Positions 1-6,060 of a stretch of 11,843 nucleotides of DNA are shown here, piece after piece (within the stretch, counting starts at the first letter, position 1; every line of letters begins with the position of its first letter). The stretch is from Acidimicrobiia bacterium (GTDB taxonomy: Bacteria; Actinomycetota; Acidimicrobiia; Spongiisociales; SHLN01). The DNA is taken from NCBI GenBank assembly GCA_030623545.1, contig JAUXLW010000024.1, positions 1 through 11,843 on the forward strand. The letters run 5' to 3'. The position numbers were made by a program, and so were the translations under genes. The notes below the pieces were generated by a model. The model was not told the DNA's origin. It searched no databases and was given only the letters and a program-made list of their open reading frames with translations.

Positions 1-82
1 GAGCGGCACGGCTGAGCCGTGCAAGCCGGGTGGTACCGCGGGTCTCACTCGTCCCGGCCGAATGACCGAGACGAGGAGAACG
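1..82 (+). promoter_or_regulatory. T-box riboswitch of ileS, 3' portion (translational type)
   Basis: The conserved T-box sequence GGGTGGTACCGCGG lies at 28-41. It is preceded by a perfect 7-bp hairpin at 6-12/16-22, which fits stem III. GCCGGG (25-30) pairs with CCCGGC (53-58), and GCG (38-40) pairs with CGT (50-52, with a G-U). These helices flank the 7-base bulge TGGTACC (31-37) that binds the uncharged tRNA acceptor end. In this family TGGN pairs with NCCA; the variable base is T, matching the A discriminator of tRNA-Ile. No transcription terminator lies before ileS. A second structure instead covers the Shine-Dalgarno, as in the known translational T-boxes of actinobacterial ileS. The specifier loop and stem I lie upstream of the window, so isoleucine specificity is inferred from the gene. 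Confidence 0.93.
43..79 (+). promoter_or_regulatory. Sequester helix hiding the ileS Shine-Dalgarno
   Basis: TCTC-A-CTCGTC (43-53) is complementary to GACGAGGAGA (70-79), giving 10 base pairs with one bulged A at 47. The right arm contains the GAGGAG ribosome binding site of the ATG at 83. Bases 50-53 of the left arm are also needed for the antisequester (50-52 in the upper helix, 53 in the lower), so the two folds exclude each other. In the expected logic, uncharged tRNA-Ile stabilises the antisequester and frees the ribosome binding site, and charged tRNA lets this helix form. The pairing is read directly from the sequence; the regulatory outcome is inferred from the family. Confidence 0.85.
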
Positions 83-3000
83 ATGAAAGAAGGCTTTAGC
101 CGGGTGCCTCCTAAGGTGCACTTCCCCGACGTCGACGCCCGGATACTGGAGTTCTGGGATGAGATCGATGCCTTCGCCCAATCAGTGGAGCAACGGTCTC
201 CCGAGAAGTCATACACGTTCTACGACGGTCCCCCGTTCCCCACCGGCAGTCCTCATTACGGGAACTTGCTCGCCAGCGTGATCAAGGATGTGGTCCCTCG
301 CTACTGGACGATGCGGGGGTACCGGGTCAAGCGACGTTTCGGCTGGGATACCCACGGCCTGCCCATCGAGATGGAGGTCGAGAAGGAACTCGGAGTCTCC
401 GGGCCACGGGCCATTGCCGAATACGGCGTTGACCGATTCAACGAGGCTTGCCGATCTCTGGTGCAAGCCAACACTGAGCAGTGGGAGCAGATCATCCGTC
501 GGATCGGGCGATGGGTGGACTTCGAAGACGACTACCGCACCATGGACGTTGAATTCATGGAATCCGTGTGGTGGGTATTCAAGTCCTTGTGGGACAAGGG
601 CCTGATTTATCAGGACTTCAAGGTGCTGCCGTACTCCTACGGAGCGACAACTCCCCTTTCCAACTTCGAAGCCAACATGGACTATCGCGACGTCGACGAC
701 CCCTCAATCACCGTGCGGTTGCGTGCCGGATCTGCCCACGGGCCGATCGCCGAAGACGACTACTTCTTGATCTGGACCACGACCCCGTGGACCCTCCCCG
801 GCAACCTTGCCATCGCCGTGGGCGAGGACGTCAACTACGCCAAAGTAACCGGAAAGCTCAATGATCTCGAGGGCGACTACTGGATTTCTGAGAACCTGAT
901 CGACGCCTACTGGCCTGAGGGCCGCCCACCGGTGCTGGCCACGGTGCCGGGCCGGGATCTGGTTGGCGCCTCCTATGAGCCCCCTTTCGACTACTTCGGA
1001 GAGGAAAGGGACCGGGGAGCGTTCCGGCTGATCTCCAGCCCCGACGTCAACATCGAAGAAGGCACCGGCCTGGTCCACATGGCTCCGGCTTATGGGGAAG
1101 CGGACTTCTATGCGCTCCAGGCAGCAGGCCTTGACGTTCTCGTTGACCCGGTAGACGCCGAGGCCCGATTCACCGAAGCCGTCCCCGACGTCGCCGGCGA
1201 GAACGTCAAGGATGCCGACGCCAAACTCATTCGTTTGCTCAAGGCCCGCGGGCTCGTGGTGCGGCACGAGCAAATTCGTCACGCCTATCCGTTCTGTTGG
1301 CGGACCGGGACCCCCCTCATCTACAAGGCCATCCCCACCTGGTTCGTGCGCGTCGAGTCGATCAAAGACCGGATGGTGGAGCTCAACAAAACCATTCACT
1401 GGGTTCCCGAACACGTCGGGATCGGAAGATTCGGCAACTGGTTGGCCGATGCCCGCGACTGGGCGATCAGCCGCAATCGGTACTGGGGAAGCTGCATCCC
1501 GGTGTGGAGTTGTGATTCCTGCGATGAGGAGGAATGCATCGGGTCAATTGCCGACCTGAGGGAGCGGTCGGGAGTGGAGCTCACCGACTTACATAAGCAC
1601 AACGTCGATCCCGTCACGTTCAAGTGCACCCAATGCGACGGCACGATGACCCGGGTTCCCGAGGTGCTCGACTGCTGGTTCGAGTCCGGTTCGATGCCGT
1701 ATGCCGAGAACCACTACCCATTCGAGAATGCCGAGACTTTCGAACGCCGGTTCCCGGCTGATTTCATTGCCGAGGGCCTGGATCAGACCCGGGGTTGGTT
1801 CTACACACTTGTCGTGTTGGCTGCTGCGCTGTTCGACGAGGTTCCGTTCCGTAACTCGGTGGTCAATGGAATGGTCCTTGCCGAAGACGGGCGCAAGATG
1901 TCCAAGAGCCTGAAGAATTACCCGGACGCCAATGGAATCCTCGACGAGTTCGGAGCCGATGCCCTCCGGGCTTACATGCTCAACTCCCCTGTTCTACGTG
2001 CCGAAACGCTGCGCTTCAGTGAGGCCGGGGTGCGCGAAGTTGTGCGGACGGTGATGCTCCCGTACTGGAACGCTTATTCGTTCTTCACCACCTACGCCGA
2101 GGCCGATGGGATCACGATGAGCGACCTCGAGGCGGCGCCGCCTCCCGGCGAGCGACCCGAAATCGATCGATGGATTCTGTCTGTCCTGCAGAGCCTGATC
2201 CGCCAGGTCAACGATCGCATGGAGGGCTACTACCTCTATGACGTGATCCCTCCGATGATCAGTTTCATCGACAACGTCACCAACTGGTATATCCGCCGCT
2301 CCCGGCGTCGGTTTTGGCGTCGGCGTCAGACGGCCGGCGATCTCGACAAGCTGGCAGCGTTTGCGACGCTGCACGACGTTTTGGTGACTCTGGGTACCGC
2401 GGTGGCACCGGTGCTGCCCTTCGTTACCGAAGAGATCTACCGCGAACTGGTTGTTGCCCATCGCCCAGAAGGGTCGGGGCCTGCCAGCATCCACCTGGGG
2501 GACTACCCCACGGCCCAATCCGAGCTAATCGACGAGAGCCTGGAACAGGCCATGAGCATCGTGCGCCAGGTGGTGAGGATGGGCCGCTCGTTGCGGGTGG
2601 CCAATGACCTCAAGATCCGCCAGCCGCTGTCTTCCCTGACGGTGGTTACCAGCGACCCGCAAGTGGCAACGGCGGTTGAGACTCACACCGAGCTGATCAT
2701 CGAGGAGCTCAACGTGAAGCGAGTCGACACTTCCACCGACGAGGCACCGCTGGTGACCTTCCATCCTCGAGCCAATTTTAAAGCGCTTGGCCCCAAGCTT
2801 GGCGCCAGGATGAAGAACGTGGCGCAAGCTATCGAGGACCTCGGTGACGACGCCATCCAGCAGTTGGTTGCCGGAAACTCTCTGGATGTTGCCGGTGTCC
2901 AAATCACGTCTGAGGATGTCATCATCGATCGTCGGCCCCGACCCGGGCTGGTCGTGGGCGCCGAGGGCACGGTTTCGGTGGTGCTGGACTGCGAGCTGAC

Positions 3001-3280
3001 CCCCCAACTGGCGGTCGAGGGTCTTGCCCGCGAGGTAGTAAATCGGATCCAGGCCTTGCGTCGAGAAATGGAACTAGACGTAACGGACCGGATTCACGTG
3101 CAATGGGACACCGACTCCAAAGAGCTCGCGGAAGCTCTAGTCACTCACGCCGAATACATCCGCGAGGAGGTGCTGGCCACCTCATTGCAGCAGGGCACAG
3201 ACACGCAGCACGGGGTTGACGTAGGCGGTGCCGGCTTGCTGATCGGGATGGTGGTTGCTCCGGAGAGAGACCGGCCCTAG
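83..3280 (+). CDS. ileS: Isoleucyl-tRNA synthetase, type 2 (eukaryote-like)
   Basis: Class I synthetase that charges tRNA-Ile in the cytoplasm, 1065 residues from this start. The HIGH motif is HYGN (residues 58-61) and KMSKS is at 605-609, followed by LKNYPD as in type-2 enzymes. The CP1 editing domain shows WTTTPW (231-236) and GTGLVHMAP (327-335) with the editing aspartate D341. Two CxxC pairs (C477/C480 and C515/C518) look like a zinc knuckle before the VPEVLDCWFESG block. The C-terminus has the tRNA-binding helical domain and the extended tail (around 845-1065) of long IleS proteins. I chose ATG 83 over the in-frame ATG 62 because GAGGAG (73-78) precedes it and is the element the T-box sequesters; ATG 62 has no ribosome binding site. 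Type-2 enzymes are commonly mupirocin tolerant; that is inference here. Confidence 0.97.
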   Translation: MKEGFSRVPPKVHFPDVDARILEFWDEIDAFAQSVEQRSPEKSYTFYDGPPFPTGSPHYGNLLASVIKDVVPRYWTMRGYRVKRRFGWDTHGLPIEMEVEKELGVSGPRAIAEYGVDRFNEACRSLVQANTEQWEQIIRRIGRWVDFEDDYRTMDVEFMESVWWVFKSLWDKGLIYQDFKVLPYSYGATTPLSNFEANMDYRDVDDPSITVRLRAGSAHGPIAEDDYFLIWTTTPWTLPGNLAIAVGEDVNYAKVTGKLNDLEGDYWISENLIDAYWPEGRPPVLATVPGRDLVGASYEPPFDYFGEERDRGAFRLISSPDVNIEEGTGLVHMAPAYGEADFYALQAAGLDVLVDPVDAEARFTEAVPDVAGENVKDADAKLIRLLKARGLVVRHEQIRHAYPFCWRTGTPLIYKAIPTWFVRVESIKDRMVELNKTIHWVPEHVGIGRFGNWLADARDWAISRNRYWGSCIPVWSCDSCDEEECIGSIADLRERSGVELTDLHKHNVDPVTFKCTQCDGTMTRVPEVLDCWFESGSMPYAENHYPFENAETFERRFPADFIAEGLDQTRGWFYTLVVLAAALFDEVPFRNSVVNGMVLAEDGRKMSKSLKNYPDANGILDEFGADALRAYMLNSPVLRAETLRFSEAGVREVVRTVMLPYWNAYSFFTTYAEADGITMSDLEAAPPPGERPEIDRWILSVLQSLIRQVNDRMEGYYLYDVIPPMISFIDNVTNWYIRRSRRRFWRRRQTAGDLDKLAAFATLHDVLVTLGTAVAPVLPFVTEEIYRELVVAHRPEGSGPASIHLGDYPTAQSELIDESLEQAMSIVRQVVRMGRSLRVANDLKIRQPLSSLTVVTSDPQVATAVETHTELIIEELNVKRVDTSTDEAPLVTFHPRANFKALGPKLGARMKNVAQAIEDLGDDAIQQLVAGNSLDVAGVQITSEDVIIDRRPRPGLVVGAEGTVSVVLDCELTPQLAVEGLAREVVNRIQALRREMELDVTDRIHVQWDTDSKELAEALVTHAEYIREEVLATSLQQGTDTQHGVDVGGAGLLIGMVVAPERDRP

Positions 3281-3310
3281 GCGCGTTCCCAGGGCCGCTG
3301 GCCCCGGGGC
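3272..3310. repeat. GC-rich inverted repeats at the ileS/divIVA junction
   Basis: CGGCCCT (3272-3278) pairs with AGGGCCG (3291-3297) around a 12-base loop. GGGCC (3292-3296) can instead pair with GGCCC (3300-3304), and GCCCCGGGGC (3301-3310) is a perfect palindrome. The cluster spans the shared stop codons and the last codons of divIVA. It could act as a bidirectional pause or terminator between converging transcripts, but neither strand has the T-run of a standard intrinsic terminator, so the role is uncertain. Confidence 0.3.
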
Positions 3311-3987
3311 TGTTGCAGGTAGGCGGCGTCGTGGCTCTCTGCTTTCGGAGCCTCCGCCGCCGTCTCGGGTTCGCCCTCAGCCTGTTTGGGATCGGCCTGC
3401 GGTTGAGTCGCTTCCTGAACCCCGGCCTGCCCGGAACCCGAACCCGTTTCGGACTTCCGATCAACCGCCTCGAGGATTTCCGAAATCGAGTGAGTCTCGA
3501 GATCAATCGATGCTCCCAGGCCCTCCAGCTCGACTGCAGCTCCGTCGGCGAATTGCTTCAGACGACCCTGCAGGTCGCTGACGGCGGTGCGGAGTTGAGC
3601 TACACGGCGTTGGAGGCTCTCGTGTTCAGTGGCCGCGTCGTCGCGAGTCCGCTTGACGTCGGCCCTGGCCGCGGAAACCATCCCTTCGGCTTCGCCTTTG
3701 GCCTTATCGAGCAAGCGGCTCGCCTTCTCCTGCGCTTCCGCCACCATCTCTTGCGATGTTCTTTGCGCCGTGATGTAGGTACGCTTGATGGCCTCCTCGG
3801 CTTCTTTTGTCCCCGCCAGATCCTGCCTGAGAGCTTCAAGCGAATCGTTCTGTTCCCGGAGCTTCAACTCATAGCCACGCAGAGTCTCCACCACTCGTTC
3901 AAGAAAATCTTCAACCTCATCGGGGTCGAAGCCTCGAAATCGCTCTCGAAAAGTCTTTTGCTGCACGTCTATAGCGGTTAAATCCAT
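3277..3987 (-). CDS. divIVA: DivIVA/Wag31 polar-growth protein
   Basis: Coiled-coil cytoskeletal protein that binds curved membrane at poles and septa; in Actinobacteria it directs polar growth. It has 236 residues from ATG 3987. The N-terminal membrane-binding domain reads MDLTAIDVQQKTF then FRGFDPDEVEDFL, with F17 and R18 at the same numbers as the membrane-inserting pair of Bacillus DivIVA. That numbering is the reason for choosing this start over an in-frame GTG at 4005; neither has a strong ribosome binding site. Residues about 27-180 are heptad-rich coiled coil. Residues 180-225 are a Pro/Glu/Ala/Gln low-complexity linker, ending in a basic QPRGQRPWERA tail. It is the last gene of the minus-strand cluster and converges on ileS with a 4-base overlap (CTAG). 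Confidence 0.93.
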   Translation of the reverse strand: MDLTAIDVQQKTFRERFRGFDPDEVEDFLERVVETLRGYELKLREQNDSLEALRQDLAGTKEAEEAIKRTYITAQRTSQEMVAEAQEKASRLLDKAKGEAEGMVSAARADVKRTRDDAATEHESLQRRVAQLRTAVSDLQGRLKQFADGAAVELEGLGASIDLETHSISEILEAVDRKSETGSGSGQAGVQEATQPQADPKQAEGEPETAAEAPKAESHDAAYLQQPRGQRPWERA

Positions 3988-4007
3988 GTCGCTCAGCTTA
4001 GTCACGC

Positions 4008-4026
4008 CCCAGGAGCTCGTCCTGGG
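4008..4026 (-). repeat. Perfect hairpin between yggT and divIVA
   Basis: On the transcribed strand CCCAGGA, five loop bases, then TCCTGGG form a perfect 7-bp stem. It fills most of the 45 bases between the yggT stop and the divIVA ATG. No T-run follows it on the divIVA side, so it is not a standard terminator. It could be an mRNA processing or stability element, or reduce read-through into divIVA. It abuts the alternative GTG 4005 start and would block ribosome access there, which is mild support for ATG 3987. Confidence 0.5.
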
Positions 4027-4032
4027 ACCTAG

Positions 4033-4284
4033 CTAGCAGAGGACGCTCGCCACTATCTGCAGCCCGATGATGAGCACAATTACTGAGACGTCCAACGCCA
4101 CCGCCCCCATGCGGATCGGGGGGATAACCCGCCGCAACGGCAAGAGCACGGGATCGGTTACGGCGGCCAGACTGGAGCGGGCCCGGCCCACCGGGTGCGA
4201 TGCCGGCACCTGCACCCAATCGAGAATTATCCGAATGATGAGCGCGGCGATGAACCCCCAAATCAGGTAGCAGAGAATGCTCAA
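4033..4284 (-). CDS. yggT: YggT-family membrane protein (YlmG/SepG)
   Basis: Small integral membrane protein of 83 residues, the usual size for one YggT repeat. Two hydrophobic segments (about 2-22 and 61-82) flank a cytoplasmic loop with the family signature LAAVTDPVLLPLRRVIPPIR (39-58). In Streptomyces the homologue next to sepF (SepG/YlmG) affects Z-ring placement and spore nucleoid shape, so a division role is likely. The start is a TTG whose bases overlap the sepF stop (TTGA, 4284-4281). No ATG or GTG lies in frame before the first membrane segment, and no clear ribosome binding site is seen, so translation probably depends on coupling to sepF. Confidence 0.88.
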   Translation of the reverse strand: MSILCYLIWGFIAALIIRIILDWVQVPASHPVGRARSSLAAVTDPVLLPLRRVIPPIRMGAVALDVSVIVLIIGLQIVASVLC

Positions 4285-4793
4285 AGTTCTAGCTGAAACA
4301 AGCCGAGCTCAGCCAAACGCTGGCGCTCGCCTTCCCCAAGGACCACCCGGCTGGGCGCAACCAGGATCACACCCTGGGCAATCTTCTGCATCGTTCCGTC
4401 AAGGGCGTAGGTGATGCCGCTTGCGAAGTCCACGAGGCGGCGGACGGTGTCCGGCTCGGTGTCACGAAGGTCGAGAACTACCGGGCGTCGCACCCGCAAA
4501 TGATCGGCCAGCTGCTGGGCATCGGCAAAAGAATCGGCAATGATGACCTCCGCCTCCGCGTCGGAACCCGGCACGGGGTGAACGGTTGTCACTGCACCGA
4601 CCCGCTCCATATGGGCCTCAGCGTTCGCCGGACGCCATGGGCCGGTAGCCGGAGGCTCGACTCTTCGTCCCCGCGGCCCGGTATCCATCGCGGCGATCGG
4701 ATCTGCCTGAGCGCTCACTTCGCGCTCGTCCAATTCCCGCGACTCGTCATCGAGCCCCAGGAAATACATTGCTTTTTGCCAGATCGAACTCAT
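4281..4793 (-). CDS. sepF: SepF cell division protein
   Basis: FtsZ-binding membrane anchor of the Z-ring, 170 residues. The N-terminal stretch MSSIWQKAMYFLGL (1-14) fits the amphipathic membrane helix. A disordered acidic and proline-rich linker (15-68) follows. The conserved SepF fold covers about 69-152, with the VVLDLRD strand and the FASGITYALDGTMQKIAQGV block carrying the conserved glycine of the dimer and FtsZ-binding surface. A tail of about 18 residues follows the core. ATG 4793 has a good ribosome binding site (GGAGG, 4807-4803) in the 15-base gap after yggS. No ftsA is seen in the visible part of the cluster, and in such bacteria SepF takes the anchoring role and binds the FtsZ C-terminal peptide. 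Confidence 0.95.
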   Translation of the reverse strand: MSSIWQKAMYFLGLDDESRELDEREVSAQADPIAAMDTGPRGRRVEPPATGPWRPANAEAHMERVGAVTTVHPVPGSDAEAEVIIADSFADAQQLADHLRVRRPVVLDLRDTEPDTVRRLVDFASGITYALDGTMQKIAQGVILVAPSRVVLGEGERQRLAELGLFQLEL

Positions 4794-4802
4794 TATGTCC
4801 AG

Positions 4803-4807
4803 CCTCC
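4803..4807 (-). promoter_or_regulatory. Ribosome binding site of sepF
   Basis: GGAGG on the minus strand in the 15-base gap between the yggS stop and the sepF ATG, nine bases from the start codon. It fixes the sepF start and implies sepF is initiated independently and not only by coupling to yggS. Confidence 0.8.
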
Positions 4808-4808
4808 G

Positions 4809-5441
4809 TTACTCAAAGATAGCCCGTCCCACTCGAATCGTGGTCGCGCCCGCCCGTATTGCCTCTTCAAAATCATCTGTCATCCCGGCCGAAACCTCCC
4901 TCACCTGAGGGTGGCCCAGGGCCAGCTCATCGCGAATCCCCACCAACCGCTCAAAGTGCCCAGCCGCCGCTTCGCCTGCCGGGGGAATCGCCATGACTCC
5001 CGTCAGGGTTACGCCCAGGTCGATGACCTCCCGGGCCGCAGCCAGGGCTGCGGATGGTGCGAACCCGTGCTTTTGGGGCTCCTCGCCGAGGTTGATCTCC
5101 AGGAGAGCCGGCGGAGCTTCGCCCTCACCGGCCCATGCCGCCGCCAGCTTGATACGGTCCAGCGAGTGGAGCTTGCTCACCACAGGCCGCACGGCTTTGA
5201 CTTTGTTGCGCTGAAGCGGCCCGACAAAATGCCAGCGGATATCGCCCGGGAGCTGAGGAACCTTGTCGAGCAACTCCTGGGCACGATTCTCTCCGAAGTC
5301 CCGCTGACCGCGGTCGTACAGGTCGGCGACCGCTTCCACCGAACGCCCTTTGGTGACCACCACGAGCGACACCTCACCGACTTCCCTGTCGGCGGCTACA
5401 CAGGCGGCTGCCATCCGCTCCTGCACCGTCTGGAGGCTCAT
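4809..5441 (-). CDS. yggS: YggS/PLPBP family pyridoxal phosphate homeostasis protein
   Basis: PLP-binding protein of the alanine racemase-like fold type III barrel that buffers vitamin B6; family members have no established enzymatic reaction. It has 210 residues from this start. The PLP lysine is K31 in VVVTKGR. Other family blocks are DFGENRAQELLDK (48-60), IRWHFVGPLQRNK (68-80) and GMTDDFEEAI (186-195), with the phosphate-binding C-terminus ATTIRVGRAIFE. I chose ATG 5441 because it overlaps the pgeF stop as ATGA and begins at the usual family N-terminus. An upstream start at 5534 would add 31 residues with no family resemblance that lie wholly inside pgeF. It corresponds to ylmE of the Bacillus and Streptomyces clusters. 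Confidence 0.94.
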   Translation of the reverse strand: MSLQTVQERMAAACVAADREVGEVSLVVVTKGRSVEAVADLYDRGQRDFGENRAQELLDKVPQLPGDIRWHFVGPLQRNKVKAVRPVVSKLHSLDRIKLAAAWAGEGEAPPALLEINLGEEPQKHGFAPSAALAAAREVIDLGVTLTGVMAIPPAGEAAAGHFERLVGIRDELALGHPQVREVSAGMTDDFEEAIRAGATTIRVGRAIFE

Positions 5442-6037
5442 TGCCAGGCCACCGAGATCTGTCGAAGCGAGGTGCCGTCGGCCCTGAAGCTGTGGAAATG
5501 GGGCTCGCAGTGGGTGCAGAGGTCGGACTGCCAAACATTCAGGGGCTCGAGCTGGCGGGCAGCTTCGGTCCAGAGATCAATACTGGGTGTCCCCCAGCTC
5601 GTCATCGACTGGCTCTGGGGAAACAACTCCCGAAGCTCATCCCCCACCTCATAACAACACGGACCGATGGCGGGGCCGACCGCGGCCCGGCGCGGCACGT
5701 GTCCTGAGTCTTCGAGGGCAACGCGGGCCTGGCCGATAGCCCCGGCTTCGAGGCCTCGCCACCCGGCGTGGACGATGGCGACTGCGTCATCGGCGTGTAT
5801 CACGACCGGGACGCAGTCTGCGGTGCGAACCGCCACCGGGAGGCCCCGTTCGCTCGTGAAGAGGACGTCACCCTCCCCCTGCACCCCGGGAGCCGACGCC
5901 CGCATCACCTCTGCTCCGTGTACCTGCCGGGCCCACGCCCACTCCGGCGAGACATCTAGATCGGAGGCTGCCCGCCGGCGAGCAGCGGCGTCGGCGAAAA
6001 GGTCACCATCATCTGCCGTCCCGAAGGCGGCACCCAC
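5438..6037 (-). CDS. pgeF: PgeF/YfiH purine nucleoside or peptidoglycan editing protein
   Basis: Member of the multicopper polyphenol oxidase (laccase-like) YfiH family. Described roles are removal of misincorporated L-Ser in UDP-MurNAc peptides in E. coli and purine nucleoside phosphorolysis; the role here is unproven. It has 199 residues. The zinc-site residues are present: H40 in RQVHG, C75 in RTADC and H90 in HAGWRG, followed by GPAIGPCCYEVG (121-132). The N-terminus is shorter than usual and replaces the family TTRxGG segment with AFGTADDGDL. GTG 6037 is the only conventional start after the ftsZ stop and it lacks a visible ribosome binding site, so the exact start is uncertain. It overlaps yggS by ATGA and lies 23 bases after ftsZ. 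Confidence 0.92.
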   Translation of the reverse strand: MGAAFGTADDGDLFADAAARRRAASDLDVSPEWAWARQVHGAEVMRASAPGVQGEGDVLFTSERGLPVAVRTADCVPVVIHADDAVAIVHAGWRGLEAGAIGQARVALEDSGHVPRRAAVGPAIGPCCYEVGDELRELFPQSQSMTSWGTPSIDLWTEAARQLEPLNVWQSDLCTHCEPHFHSFRADGTSLRQISVAWQ

Positions 6038-6060
6038 GTACGCCGGCGAGGTGATCAGGG

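Noticed and set aside
6..58. Leader hairpins as an intrinsic transcription terminator
   Set aside because: No T-run follows, the ribosome binding site lies in the alternative pairing, and the T-box consensus explains the structure.
62..82. Upstream in-frame ATG for ileS
   Set aside because: No ribosome binding site, lies inside the loop of the sequester helix, and the added residues are not part of the IleS family N-terminus.
704..1414. 236-codon open frame on the minus strand within ileS
   Set aside because: Overlaps the editing domain of a clear IleS and shows no recognisable domain.
3313..3981. 222-codon open frame opposite divIVA
   Set aside because: Antisense of a convincing DivIVA coiled coil; a heptad-rich gene readily leaves an open, Leu-rich shadow on the other strand.
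5442..5534. Upstream start extending yggS by 31 residues
   Set aside because: The extension is unrelated to the family and lies wholly within pgeF; the ATGA overlap at 5441-5438 is a better start.
4500..5654. 384-codon open frame on the plus strand opposite sepF, yggS and pgeF
   Set aside because: It lies antisense across three well-identified genes, has no family resemblance and no ribosome binding site I can see. Long shadow frames are common opposite GC-rich genes.
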